Positions 55,288 through 64,000 of a stretch of 64,000 nt of DNA are shown here, piece by piece; position 1 is the stretch's first letter; each line of letters starts with the position of its first letter. This DNA comes from Paucibacter sp. KBW04 (GTDB taxonomy: Bacteria; Pseudomonadota; Gammaproteobacteria; Burkholderiales; Burkholderiaceae_C), in contig NZ_QAJN01000002.1 in NCBI RefSeq assembly GCF_003852425.1, positions 62,001 to 126,000 of the forward strand, in the 5' to 3' direction. Both the position numbers and the translations under genes were made by a program. A model generated the notes under the pieces. The model saw only the letters and a program-made list of their open reading frames with translations, did no database searches and had not been told where the DNA came from.

Positions 55288-56400
55288 ATGGCATGGATGG
55301 TGGCAGGCAGACGGGCAGCAGGCGCCCTGATCGATTCCTTGACCCTGGAGCCCAGGCTGGCAGGCGAGCCGCGTGCTCCGCAGCGACGCGGGCTTGCTAG
55401 GCCCAAGCCCGAGCGCAACCACGCCGGGCTCAAGCTTGGCGCCATCTGGCTGGCCTTGGCCGCCTGCCTCAGCAGCCCGGCCAGCGCCGAGAACTACCCC
55501 GAGCGTGAAATCACCCTGATCGTGCCCTTCTCGCGCGGCGGCGACACCGACCTTGCCGCCCGCGCCCTGCAAACCCATGTACAGAAACACTTCCCCAAAA
55601 TCAGCCTGCGCCTGGACCATCACGAGGGCGAGTCGGGTGCGGTGGCCACCCGGCACCTGATCCAATCCCCAGCCGATGGCTACACCTTGATGGTGGGCCG
55701 GGTCAGCAATCTGGCCATCGTGCCAGTGCTGGACACCCGCGCCAGCTATAGCGCCAAGGACATGAGCGTGATCGCCATGATCTCGATCAATCCGCTGGTC
55801 TGTTCGGTGCGACGCGACGCCCCGTTCAGCAAGCCGCGCGACCTGATCAACTATATGCGTGCCAACCCCGGCAAGCTGCGCTACGGCACGGCCGGCGCCA
55901 TGACCATCCACCATCTCAGCGTGCTTTATCTGCTGAAGATCTCAGGGCTTAAATCCGATCACGCCACGGCCAAGCCCTATGCGAACGGTGCCGACGCCGT
56001 CGCGGCGCTGATGGACGGCTCGGTCGATCTGGTCTGCGGCAACACCGCCACCGTGCTGCCCGCGCTGCGCGACAAGCGCTTGCAAGCGCTGTTCACCACC
56101 GCCTCGGCCCGCATCCCGGCCTTGCCCGAGGTGCCAACCGCGCAGGAAGTGGGGCTGCGCGATATGCAGCGCATGCTGGGCTGGGTGGCCCTGGTGGGGC
56201 CGGCCCATCTGCCGGAGCCCGTGGTGCAAAGCCTGCGCCAGGTGATCGAGCAGACCGTCAACGATGCGCAATGGACCGCCTCGGAAGAGCGCACCGGCTC
56301 CATACGCATCCCGCGCTCGGTGCGCCAGCCCGAGAAGTTCATCAAGGATCAGGTCGAGTTCTACGACGAACTGGTGGGCTCCATAGGCCTGAGGAAATGA
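55288..56400 (+). CDS. Bug-family periplasmic receptor, first of the second module
   Basis: This 370-aa Bug/TctC-like protein has a long basic leader of about 45 residues, then a signal segment (GAIWLALAACLSSPASA) containing LAAC, so a lipoprotein form is possible. Core motifs are YPEREITLIVPFSRGGDTD, DGYTLMVGRVSN and AQEVGLRDM. Cysteines lie in PLVCSV and DLVCGN, the same positions as in the other receptor. The ATG at 55288 has GAGGAG upstream. It overlaps the next Bug gene by ATGA and lies upstream of a CHASE hybrid kinase. A sensory role is inferred. Confidence 0.86.
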   Translation: MAWMVAGRRAAGALIDSLTLEPRLAGEPRAPQRRGLARPKPERNHAGLKLGAIWLALAACLSSPASAENYPEREITLIVPFSRGGDTDLAARALQTHVQKHFPKISLRLDHHEGESGAVATRHLIQSPADGYTLMVGRVSNLAIVPVLDTRASYSAKDMSVIAMISINPLVCSVRRDAPFSKPRDLINYMRANPGKLRYGTAGAMTIHHLSVLYLLKISGLKSDHATAKPYANGADAVAALMDGSVDLVCGNTATVLPALRDKRLQALFTTASARIPALPEVPTAQEVGLRDMQRMLGWVALVGPAHLPEPVVQSLRQVIEQTVNDAQWTASEERTGSIRIPRSVRQPEKFIKDQVEFYDELVGSIGLRK

Positions 56401-57449
56401 GGATGAAGATCATGGCCACCTCTTTGCTTCAAACCCTGGGGCTAGGCCTGCTTGGGCCCGCCGCCTGCCTGGCGACCTTGCTACTCGGCGCAAGCAGTAC
56501 CTCGGCCGGGGCGGCCGGCGGCGCCGATGCAGCGCTGGCCCCGCCCCTCACCATCATCGTGCCCTTCACGCCGGGCGGTGACTCCGATCTATCGGCCCGT
56601 GCGCTCGCACCTTTTGCCCAAAAGTATCTGCACGCCAGCAGCGTGCAGGTGCTGAACAAGCCCGGCGCCGCTGGCCAAGGCGGGGTGCCCAGCACCAAGG
56701 CTTTTCTGGAAGCCACGCCGGACGGCAACACCGTGCTGATGGGGCGCGGTGGCAATATCGCCGTGGCGCCGGCCCTGATGGTGCATGCGCCCTACACGCC
56801 GGAGGACTTCACCATCCTGGCCGTGCTGCAGATCGACCCGCTGGTCTGTGCCGTGCGAGCCGACTCGCCCTACCAAAAGCCGCGCGATGTGGTGGACGAT
56901 ATCCGGGCCCGACCCGGCGCCGTGCGCTACAGCACGGCCGGCATAGGCTCGGTGCAAAACCTCTCGGTGCTTTACTTCGTCAAGATCTCCGGCCTGAAGC
57001 CGGACGGCGTCAAGGCCGTGCATCTGGCCAGCAGTGGCGACGCCACCCGCGCCTTGCTGGACGGTGAGGTCGAACTGTCCTGCGGCAGCGTCTTGCTGAT
57101 GGTGCCGCATATCAAGAGCGGGCGCCTGCGCGGGCTTTTTGGCACCTCGCCCACCGGCCGCCTGGCCCAATTGCCCGCCATGCCCAGCGCCCAGGAAGTG
57201 GGCCTGCGCGATATGAGCAAGATGGTGGGCTGGTCGGTGCTGGTGGCGCCGCCCAAAATGCCCGCACCGGCGCTGGCGCGCTGGCGCACCGCCCTGCAAA
57301 AAATCGCCGACGACCCGCAGTGGGTCAATGGCATCGAACAATCCGGCGGCCTGGTCGCCATCAAGTCCCTGCCCCGCCCGGCCGAATTCGTCAACGATCA
57401 GTTCAATCTCTACGAAGAGCTGGGCATCAATCTCGGTCTACGAAAGTAG
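56397..57449 (+). CDS. Bug-family periplasmic receptor, second of the second module
   Basis: This 350-aa protein begins MRMKIMATSLLQTLGLGLL with a signal peptide, followed by LTIIVPFTPGGDSDLSARAL, GNTVLMGRGGN and AQEVGLRDM. Conserved cysteines lie in PLVCAV and ELSCGS. The C-terminus ends NLGLRK, as the upstream Bug ends IGLRK. It starts by ATGA overlap and ends 9 bases before the hybrid kinase, so all three are co-expressed. It is closer in sequence to the Bug at 30.6 kb than to the classical Bug at 19.7 kb. Confidence 0.87.
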   Translation: MRMKIMATSLLQTLGLGLLGPAACLATLLLGASSTSAGAAGGADAALAPPLTIIVPFTPGGDSDLSARALAPFAQKYLHASSVQVLNKPGAAGQGGVPSTKAFLEATPDGNTVLMGRGGNIAVAPALMVHAPYTPEDFTILAVLQIDPLVCAVRADSPYQKPRDVVDDIRARPGAVRYSTAGIGSVQNLSVLYFVKISGLKPDGVKAVHLASSGDATRALLDGEVELSCGSVLLMVPHIKSGRLRGLFGTSPTGRLAQLPAMPSAQEVGLRDMSKMVGWSVLVAPPKMPAPALARWRTALQKIADDPQWVNGIEQSGGLVAIKSLPRPAEFVNDQFNLYEELGINLGLRK

Positions 57450-57458
57450 CGCCCGACC

Positions 57459-60400
57459 ATGGCTGAAGCGCGCCGCTGGGGTTTTTCATGGCTGGCCTGG
57501 AGCATTTTTGCTCTGGTGCTGGTCAGTGGAGGCTCCGCCAGCTGGCTGCTCTATCGCGCCATGTCCACCACCCTGGACGTGCTGACCGAAGAGCGTTTGA
57601 ACGCCGCAGGCCGGGCCGTCCTGCAAGCCCTGGATACCGATCTGAACGGCGCCATCGATGCCATGCGCAGCACCGCTTTGATGATGGGGGCGCTGAACGC
57701 CCCCGATGAACAAGCTTGGCGCGCCTTTACCGTCCCCATCATGAAGGGCCGCACACCCTTGCGCGCCATGGACTGGGCTCCGCGTAGCCCTGCCGAGCAA
57801 GGCCAGGACCGCTTTCCACGCAAGCTGGTGACCCCGCCCAATATCCTGCCCCTGGGCGAGGATCTGGCGCGTCAGCCCCTCTGGTTGAGCAGCAGCCAGA
57901 TGGCGCGCGACAGCGGCGTCACCGTCTCCACCGCACTCACCGATTTTCAGCTGCGCCCGGACGCTGAAGAGGTCACACAGCCCGGTGCCGACGGCTTTGA
58001 CCGCGGTCGCGGTTTGATTCTGGTAACCCCGGTTTTTGCGCCCGGCACGACGACTGGATTGAAGGCCAGGCGCGAGCGCTTGAGAGGTTATGTCTCGGGT
58101 TTGTTCGACATCAACTTCTTCATGCAGGAGGCCTCCTTCCGGGCCGATTCCGCCCATCTGGACCTGCTGGTCTTCGACGTGACCGATCAGCGAAGCCTCC
58201 AGTACGCCCAGCGCGGTGAGCACAGCGATCTGGACCCGGAGACGCTGGAAGCCTACAAGCCCCGACCCGGCGATCTGCAACTCTCGGTGGTGGTGGCATC
58301 GCGATCCTGGGAGCTGGTGCTGCACCCGCGCAGCAGCTTTTTTGCGGCCGACGACCGCGGCTCCATCCACGCTTTTGCCGCCGTGGCGGCCCTGGTCACC
58401 CTGCTCTTGGCAGCCGCCGTGTTCTGGGTCGGGCACAGCCAATATGTGGCGGCGCAGGCGCGGCGCGCGGCCGAGGCGGCGGATCGCTCCAAATCGAGCT
58501 TTCTGGCCAATATGAGCCACGAGATCCGCACGCCCATGAATGCCATCATCGGCATGAGCATGCTGCTACTCAAGACCGAGCTGAACCCACGGCAAAAAGA
58601 CTTCACCGAAAAAATTCAGTCCAGCAGCCTGAACCTGCTGGGCATCATCAACGACATCCTCGACCTATCCAAGATCGAGGCCGAGAAACTCAGCATCGAG
58701 AACATCGAGTTTGAATTGGAGCGGGTGCTGGACAACGTCGCCCTGCTGGTGGGGGAGAAGGCTGCGGCCAAAGGCCTGGAGGTGATTTACGACCTGGCGC
58801 CCGAGTTGCCGCGCCGGCTGATCGGCGACCCGCTGCGCCTGGGTCAAATCCTGATCAACTACGCCAATAACGCGGTCAAGTTCACCGCCCAGGGCGAGAT
58901 CGTGCTGCGCATCACGGTGCGCGAGCAAAGTGCCGAGCAGGTGCTGCTGGAGTTCTCGGTCAGCGACACCGGCATCGGCCTCTCGGCCGAGCAGATGAGT
59001 CGCTTGTTCCGCAGCTTTGAGCAGGCCGACAGCTCCGTCACCCGCCAGTACGGCGGCACCGGCCTGGGCCTGGTGATCGTCAAATCGCTGGCCCAGCTGA
59101 TGGGCGGCGAGGCCGGCGTGGACAGTGTGCTGGGCCAGGGCAGCCGCTTTTGGTTCACCGCCCGCCTGGGCCTGGCCGAGGCCCAAGACGAGCCCGCCAC
59201 CGTGCAACAACTCGGCCTGGCCAAGGCCTTGCGCGTCCTGGTGGTGGACGACAACGCCAGCGCCCGCCAGGTGCTGGGCCTGCAGCTGCAACGCCTGCAA
59301 CTCAGTTTTGCCGAAGCCCAAGACGGCCAGCAAGCCCTGGACATGCTCGCCGCGGCACAAGCCGGCCCCCAGCCCTTTGACCTCGTCTTGATGGACTGGC
59401 TGATGCCTGGCATGGACGGTGTGGCTGCCGCCCGCCTGATCCGCGCACGCTGGCCTGCGCTGGCCGTGGTGATGGTGACGGCCCATGGCCGCGAGGAAAT
59501 CGTCAGCCAGGCCTCGCAGCTGGGCATCAGCGAGTTTCTGATCAAGCCCGTCAACGCCTCGGCCTTGCTCGGCACCTTGCTGCGCGCCAGCGGCGTGGCC
59601 CAGGCCCTGAGCGAGGGCCGTGGTCTGCCCCTGGACGAGGGCGAGATCCGCATGGCCCCCTTCCACGGCGCCCGCATCCTGCTGGTGGAAGACCACCCCA
59701 TCAACCAGCAACTGGCCGTCGAGCTGCTGAGCGAGGTGGGCCTGCACGTCGAGGTCGCCGACAACGGCGCCATCGCCCTGGAGATGCTGCAGAAAAATGC
59801 TTACGAGCTGGTGTTGATGGACATGCAGATGCCGGTGATGGACGGCCTCAGCGCCACCCAGGCCCTGCGCCGCCTGCCCGGGCTGGAGCAAATCCCCGTG
59901 CTGGCCATGACGGCCAACGCCATGGACGCCGACCGCGACGCCTGCCTGCAAGCCGGCATGAACGACTTCATCTCCAAGCCCATAGACCCGGCCCAGCTCT
60001 GGCGCGCCTTGTCCAAATGGCTGCCCGCGCCGGAGTCGGCCGACACCATCCCAGCGCCCCTTTCGGCCGCCACCAGCCCCAAGCCCGAAGCGGCCGAAGC
60101 GCTGCCCAGCGTACTGCCCGGGGTCGACCTCAATCTCGGCCTGCGCTACAGCAATCGCAAGACCGCCACCTACCTCTCGGTGCTGCGCCAGTTCGCGCGC
60201 GGTCAGGCGCAAAGCAATGCGCAAATTGAGCAAGCCCTGGCCAGCGGCGATCTGGCCCTGGCCCAGCGCCTGGCGCATACCGTCAAGGGTGTGGCCGCCA
60301 ATATCGGCGCCACCCAGGTCCCGCCCCTGGCCGAAGCGCTGGAGCAGGGCTTGCGCGACGGCCTGCCTCTGAGCGAACTGCAGGCCCGCGCCGCCGCCCT

Positions 60401-60686
60401 CGCCCCCGCGCTGGACGCCTTGCTGGCCGCCATCGGCCAGGCTCTGCCCGAGGTGGCAAGAACTGAGCCCAGCACCACACTCCAAGCCAGCCCCAGCGAG
60501 ATCGCTCAGCGCCTGGCCGAGCTACGCGAGTTGCTCCAAGAAGCGGATGCCAGCAGCCCCGCCTTTTTGAGCGACCACCAGGCCTTGTTCCAACAAGCCC
60601 TGGGCGATCGATTCGCCCCCTTGGCCGCCGCCTTGCAGGCATTTGATCTAGAGGAAGGCTTGAAGATCCTGCAAGGCCAGGGCTGA
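57459..60686 (+). CDS. CHASE-domain hybrid sensor histidine kinase (HK-REC-REC-HPt), second copy
   Basis: This 1075-aa kinase has TM1 at about 10-32, a periplasmic CHASE-like domain at about 45-290, and TM2 at about 305-325. HisKA has H354 ([10 protein letters not shown]). The HATPase domain has [16 protein letters not shown] and GGTGLGL. Receivers carry D646 ([10 protein letters not shown]) and D788 ([10 protein letters not shown]), and the HPt domain has H940 (AHTVKG). The architecture is identical to the kinase at 31804, and the second receivers are near-identical in motifs. It lies 9 bases after two Bug receptors. No output domain or adjacent regulator is present. Confidence 0.93.
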   Translation: MAEARRWGFSWLAWSIFALVLVSGGSASWLLYRAMSTTLDVLTEERLNAAGRAVLQALDTDLNGAIDAMRSTALMMGALNAPDEQAWRAFTVPIMKGRTPLRAMDWAPRSPAEQGQDRFPRKLVTPPNILPLGEDLARQPLWLSSSQMARDSGVTVSTALTDFQLRPDAEEVTQPGADGFDRGRGLILVTPVFAPGTTTGLKARRERLRGYVSGLFDINFFMQEASFRADSAHLDLLVFDVTDQRSLQYAQRGEHSDLDPETLEAYKPRPGDLQLSVVVASRSWELVLHPRSSFFAADDRGSIHAFAAVAALVTLLLAAAVFWVGHSQYVAAQARRAAEAADRSKSSFLANMSHEIRTPMNAIIGMSMLLLKTELNPRQKDFTEKIQSSSLNLLGIINDILDLSKIEAEKLSIENIEFELERVLDNVALLVGEKAAAKGLEVIYDLAPELPRRLIGDPLRLGQILINYANNAVKFTAQGEIVLRITVREQSAEQVLLEFSVSDTGIGLSAEQMSRLFRSFEQADSSVTRQYGGTGLGLVIVKSLAQLMGGEAGVDSVLGQGSRFWFTARLGLAEAQDEPATVQQLGLAKALRVLVVDDNASARQVLGLQLQRLQLSFAEAQDGQQALDMLAAAQAGPQPFDLVLMDWLMPGMDGVAAARLIRARWPALAVVMVTAHGREEIVSQASQLGISEFLIKPVNASALLGTLLRASGVAQALSEGRGLPLDEGEIRMAPFHGARILLVEDHPINQQLAVELLSEVGLHVEVADNGAIALEMLQKNAYELVLMDMQMPVMDGLSATQALRRLPGLEQIPVLAMTANAMDADRDACLQAGMNDFISKPIDPAQLWRALSKWLPAPESADTIPAPLSAATSPKPEAAEALPSVLPGVDLNLGLRYSNRKTATYLSVLRQFARGQAQSNAQIEQALASGDLALAQRLAHTVKGVAANIGATQVPPLAEALEQGLRDGLPLSELQARAAALAPALDALLAAIGQALPEVARTEPSTTLQASPSEIAQRLAELRELLQEADASSPAFLSDHQALFQQALGDRFAPLAAALQAFDLEEGLKILQGQG

Positions 60687-60691
60687 TCGGT

Positions 60692-61690
60692 TCAAGCTCG
60701 CAAGTCATTCGCCTTCCTTGAGTACAAGGCAAGCACGGCGGCGGCCTCCGCCAGCAAGGCCTCACGCAGCGTTTTCGGACTCAGCACGATTAACTCGCTA
60801 CCCATACGCAAGAGCTGGCGCGCCGAGTAAGGCGCTGCTTCGATCGGCAGCTCGGTCTCGAACCAGCCGGGCTGTGTCGTTTTGCGCAAGCTCTGCTGCG
60901 CATGCTCGGCCATGGCAGGGGATTGCGCCCGCAGCAAGCGCAGACCCTCGTCCGAGATCTTGACCCTGGCGCGTTCGCACATCAGCTCGGCCTCAAAGCG
61001 CTGCACCGCCTTGCGCCAGTAGTCCGCCAACTCGAAGCGCCGGGGGCGCGGCGCGCTCTCGGGCAAGACCTCCAGGCTCAAGATGCTGGAGACCCGAAAG
61101 TGCCGCGTCCGCCCTGCCGCTTGCACCACCAAATACCAAAGCCCGCCCTTGAGTACCAGGCCCAGTGGCGCCACCCGCAACTGCCGCTCGCCCCGCCAGG
61201 CCGCATAGCTCAGGCTCAGCGCCTGGTCATGCCACAGGGCTGCGGCCAGCAAGGGCAGGTGCGCCAAGGCTTCGGCGCGGCCATACCAGGGCAAGGGATC
61301 CAGATGAAAACGCTCGGCCATGCGCTGCGCCTTGGCCAGCGCATCGGCACCGCCCTCCAAGGGTAGGCTGGCCAGCAGCTTGAGCTGGGCCGAGGCCGCC
61401 TCCGGGCCCAGCCCCAGATCGCTGGCCACGCCGCCCAGGCCCGCCAAAGGCAGACCTTGCGCCTCCTCCGCACTCAACGCCGTGGCACGGGCGCGGTAGC
61501 CCTCGCGCAAGACGATGCCGCCGTGGCGGCCTCGCTCGGCATAGACCGGCACCCCTGCCGCGCTGAGCCCGTCCACATCCCGGTAGATCGTGCGCACCGA
61601 GACCTCAAACAGCCGCGCCAACTCGCTTGCGCTACAACGCCCTTGCAGCTGCAAGCGCAGCAAGATCGACAGCAAACGGCTTGAGCGCAT
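60692..61690 (-). CDS. WYL-domain HTH regulator (YafY-like)
   Basis: This 332-aa transcription regulator has an N-terminal DeoR-like HTH (LSILLRLQLQGRCSASELAR, followed by LFEVSVRTIYRDVDGL) and a WYL domain with the ligand-binding GLWYLVVQ segment, plus a C-terminal WCX-like extension. The ATG at 61688-61690 is chosen; about 50 further codons upstream are open but not homologous. It is divergent from a small exported protein gene and converges on the kinase gene, with 5 bases between stops. Confidence 0.87.
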   Translation of the reverse strand: MRSSRLLSILLRLQLQGRCSASELARLFEVSVRTIYRDVDGLSAAGVPVYAERGRHGGIVLREGYRARATALSAEEAQGLPLAGLGGVASDLGLGPEAASAQLKLLASLPLEGGADALAKAQRMAERFHLDPLPWYGRAEALAHLPLLAAALWHDQALSLSYAAWRGERQLRVAPLGLVLKGGLWYLVVQAAGRTRHFRVSSILSLEVLPESAPRPRRFELADYWRKAVQRFEAELMCERARVKISDEGLRLLRAQSPAMAEHAQQSLRKTTQPGWFETELPIEAAPYSARQLLRMGSELIVLSPKTLREALLAEAAAVLALYSRKANDLRA

Positions 61691-61827
61691 GGTGGGCCCT
61701 CTTCTTTCCGACGTCCCGACAACACAGAGAAATTCTGCGCCGGCCCAGAATACATGACATGGGCTGACAGGTTTAGCTAGGCAAGATGAACTCCTGCTCA
61801 AACAGCGAACCAAGCAGGAGATCAGCC

Positions 61828-62415
61828 ATGAACACAGCAAGACGAAAACTCCTACTCAAAGCCGGCGGTGCGGCCACCGCCTTGGCCTTGAACAAGACGC
61901 AGGCAGCCCCCGGACTCCCGCCTCGCTTTGACCCCGTGCCGACGCTGCCCAGCCAGCCCACACCGGGCCGGCCAGGTGACTTTGATTTTCTGAACGGCGA
62001 ATGGCGCATCGAGCATTTCCGCCAGCAGCCGGGCCGCCAGGATTGGGACCATTTCGAGGGTGAAGCCACTTGCTGGAGCCTGCTGGGCGGCCGCGGCAGC
62101 GTGGAAGAGCTGCGCATCCCTGCCCGCCAATTCAGCGGCATGGGCTTGCGCCTGCTCGACGCCGAAAAGGCACAGTGGTCAGACTTTTGGGTCAATGCCA
62201 AAAGCGGCGTGCTCACCACGCCGGGTCAGACCGGCAGCTTCGAGCATGGCGTGGGCATCTTCAGCTCCGAATACGAAGAGCAAGGCAAAAAGATGCTTTC
62301 CGCCGGCCTGTGGGATCAGATCACCCCGCAGTCCTGCCGCTGGCGCCAGGTGGTGTCAGCCGACGGCGGCAAGAGTTGGGAGCACAACTGGGTGATGCAT
62401 TGGCGGCGGGTTTGA
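61828..62415 (+). CDS. Putative Tat-exported protein, DUF1579-like
   Basis: This 195-aa protein has an N-terminal ARRKLLLKAGGAATALAL leader, consistent with a Tat signal. The mature part has the pattern FDFLNGEWRIEHFRQQPGRQ and later SADGGKSWEHNWVMHWRRV, resembling DUF1579/lipocalin-like domains with a conserved W. The family assignment is tentative. The ATG at 61828 has CAGGAG 7 bases upstream. It is divergent from a WYL regulator that may control it. Confidence 0.75.
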   Translation: MNTARRKLLLKAGGAATALALNKTQAAPGLPPRFDPVPTLPSQPTPGRPGDFDFLNGEWRIEHFRQQPGRQDWDHFEGEATCWSLLGGRGSVEELRIPARQFSGMGLRLLDAEKAQWSDFWVNAKSGVLTTPGQTGSFEHGVGIFSSEYEEQGKKMLSAGLWDQITPQSCRWRQVVSADGGKSWEHNWVMHWRRV

Positions 62416-62486
62416 GGGCGCCCGAAGCGCGCAAATTCAGGCGGGCGATCTCAGTTGAGCGGCGAGCCTGTTGTGGCGGCGGCAGG

Positions 62487-62912
62487 CTACTGGTAGTGCT
62501 TCAGCAAGAAATACCGATCCGGGCTCTGCGCCACGCCCTCCACCTTGCCCACGATTTCAAAGCCCAGCTTTTGATAGAAGTCGGGCGCTTGAAAGGCCAG
62601 AGTGTCGACCTGGGCGGCCAGGCAGCCGCGTTGCCGGGCCTGGTTTTCTGCCAGGGCCATCAGCTGGCGGGCCAGGCCGCGGCCTCGGTGGCTATCTGCG
62701 ACCCAGAGTACGTCGATCAGGAACTGACGGTAGATTGTGCGGCCGGCCACACCGCCTAGCAGCTGGCCAGACACATCGCGGGCCAAGGCGGCCAGGGGCT
62801 GGGACCTCTCCTCGCCCATCTGCGCAAAATTGTGCTGGCGCACACCTTCGACCAAGGCCTCGAAATCGGCCGCTTTGACCTCGTTCAGCAGCTCAAGTTT
62901 CAGCTCCGCCAT
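62487..62912 (-). CDS. GNAT-family N-acetyltransferase
   Basis: This 141-aa GNAT protein has an acetyl-CoA-binding motif in HRGRGLARQLMALAENQA, followed by QKLGFEIVGKVEG and a C-terminal YFLLKHYQ. The substrate is unknown. It lies 18 bases after the carboxypeptidase gene on the same strand, so co-transcription is likely. Confidence 0.85.
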   Translation of the reverse strand: MAELKLELLNEVKAADFEALVEGVRQHNFAQMGEERSQPLAALARDVSGQLLGGVAGRTIYRQFLIDVLWVADSHRGRGLARQLMALAENQARQRGCLAAQVDTLAFQAPDFYQKLGFEIVGKVEGVAQSPDRYFLLKHYQ

Positions 62913-62930
62913 CTCGGGGTCAAACCTTGT

Positions 62931-64000
62931 TCAGCCCAGATAGCGGGACTGCAGATGTGCCTTGAAATGCGCGGGGTTGAGCGACTCAGCGCTGGCGCGA
63001 CGCACCAACTCAGGGGTCTCGTAGCGGCTGCCCTGCAGCCAGATGTTTTGCTTGAGCCAGTCGAACACCGGCGCCAGATTGCCCGCGCCGATTTGCGCGT
63101 CCAGATCCGGCATGGCGCGGCGCATGGCGGCAAACCATTGCGCGGCGTACATGGCGCCCAGGGTGTAGCAGGGGAAGTAACCGACCAGGCCCGCACCCCA
63201 GTGCACGTCCTGCATGCAGCCGTCCTTGAAGTTGCCACGGGTGTCCAGACCCAGCAGCTCCATCATCTTGGCGTCCCACAGGGCCGGGATGTCCTCGCAC
63301 TCGATCTGGCCTTCGATCAGGGCGCGCTCGATCTCGTAGCGCAAGATGATGTGGGCGGGGTAGGTCACCTCGTCGGCGTCGACGCGGATCAGGCCCGGGC
63401 TGACCCGGGTCAGCAGGCCATGCAGATTGCCGGCCTCAAACGCGGGCTGAGCCCCGAAATGTTGATTCAACAGCGGGCTCAAGAGCTTGGCGAACGCCGG
63501 GTGGCTGCCTAACTGCATCTCGAAGCTGAGCGACTGGCTCTCGTGCAAGCCCATGGAGCGGGCTTCTGACAGGGGTTGGCCCAGCCATTCGCGCGGGCGG
63601 TTCTGCTCGTAGCGGCCATGGCCGGTTTCGTGGATGGTGCCCATCAGGCTGGGCAGGAAATTGTCTTCGCGGTAGCGCGTGGTCATGCGCACGTCTTCGG
63701 GCACCCCGCCGCAAAAGGGGTGGGCGCTTTCATCCAGGCGTCCGGCTTCAAAGTCGAAGCCCATCAAGCGCATGGCGTCCAGGCCCAGGGCGCGCTGGGC
63801 GGCCTTGGGGAAGCTGCCCACCGGCTGCAGCACTTTTTCCTGCGCTTGCTTGGCGCGCACGCTTTGGATCAGGCCCGGCAACCAGCTGCGCAGATCGCCG
63901 AACACGCGGTCCACCTCGGCGCTGCGCATGCCGGGCTCATACTGGTCCATCAGCGCGTCGTAACGCGACAAACCGCTGGAGTCCGCCAGCAAGCTCGCCT
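62931..64000 (-). CDS. Carboxypeptidase Taq (M32 family), 5' end beyond the window
   Basis: This is the C-terminal ~355 residues of a zinc carboxypeptidase of the M32 family (about 500 aa in full). The catalytic HETGH motif, the later HESQS segment and FGDLRSWLPGLI in the upstream region are present. The frame stays open to the end of the window (a TTG at 63990 is not the real start), so the N-terminal third is missing. It precedes the GNAT gene on the minus strand. Confidence 0.9.
   Translation of the reverse strand, partial: ASLLADSSGLSRYDALMDQYEPGMRSAEVDRVFGDLRSWLPGLIQSVRAKQAQEKVLQPVGSFPKAAQRALGLDAMRLMGFDFEAGRLDESAHPFCGGVPEDVRMTTRYREDNFLPSLMGTIHETGHGRYEQNRPREWLGQPLSEARSMGLHESQSLSFEMQLGSHPAFAKLLSPLLNQHFGAQPAFEAGNLHGLLTRVSPGLIRVDADEVTYPAHIILRYEIERALIEGQIECEDIPALWDAKMMELLGLDTRGNFKDGCMQDVHWGAGLVGYFPCYTLGAMYAAQWFAAMRRAMPDLDAQIGAGNLAPVFDWLKQNIWLQGSRYETPELVRRASAESLNPAHFKAHLQSRYLG

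Overview
The window is about 64 kb of high-GC, gene-dense bacterial chromosome. Gene content and order point to a betaproteobacterium of the order Burkholderiales, probably the Roseateles/Paucibacter/Rubrivivax side. The main clues are petABC-sspA-sspB, hisI-hisE-HIT-tatABC, argB-HAD-slmA, imuA-imuB-dnaE2, and several Bug-type solute receptors. I saw no phage, transposase, CRISPR array or rRNA.

Layout. 1-4.5 kb: a tRNA-Thr with its own terminator, then sspB, sspA and the cytochrome bc1 genes petC-petB-petA, all on the minus strand. 4.7-10.9 kb: mscL, a DUF1631 protein, an overlapping NIF3/pdxA-family pair and a DegS-like protease. 10.9-19.7 kb: a long minus-strand housekeeping run, read from argB through a HAD nucleotidase, an inserted NarL-type response regulator, slmA, a DUF815 ATPase, a Nudix hydrolase, hisI, hisE, a DUF4870 protein and a HIT protein to tatABC and a shared terminator; dtd is divergent from argB. 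19.7-30.5 kb: a classical Bug receptor, then a tightly packed minus-strand operon (acyl-CoA ligase, livG, livH, livM, substrate-binding protein, livF, a 100-aa protein and a PaaK-like ligase) with a divergent Crp/Fnr regulator. This looks like an uptake-and-CoA-activation system for an unidentified carboxylic acid.

30.6-35.2 kb holds a Bug-type periplasmic receptor followed by a CHASE-domain hybrid histidine kinase. 35.2-42.8 kb: an exported amidohydrolase, a GNAT acetyltransferase, and the SOS mutasome imuA-imuB-dnaE2 behind a consensus LexA box. 42.8-46.8 kb: an unknown secreted protein, then a TetR/FabR-like repressor divergent from a ferredoxin-reductase/desaturase pair, with a palindrome between them. 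46.8-54.9 kb: a secreted M4 metalloprotease, a PEP-CTERM protein, a GlxA-type AraC regulator facing a cysteine hydrolase, a two-domain fatty acyl-CoA reductase, and a phasin with a histone-H1-like tail. 55.3-60.7 kb repeats the receptor-kinase theme: two coupled Bug receptors followed by a second CHASE hybrid kinase. 60.7-64 kb: a WYL regulator, a putative Tat-exported protein, a GNAT protein and a carboxypeptidase Taq gene cut by the window edge.

The most unusual content is the duplicated Bug-receptor/CHASE-hybrid-kinase module (30.6-35.2 and 55.3-60.7 kb). Both copies lack transporter membrane genes and an adjacent output regulator. They look like periplasmic-binding-protein sensing systems feeding a phosphorelay. 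A solitary NarL-type response regulator at 16.5-17.2 kb is one possible, unproven, outlet. Start codons were chosen from ribosome-binding sites, overlaps and family alignments recalled from memory; no database search was run.
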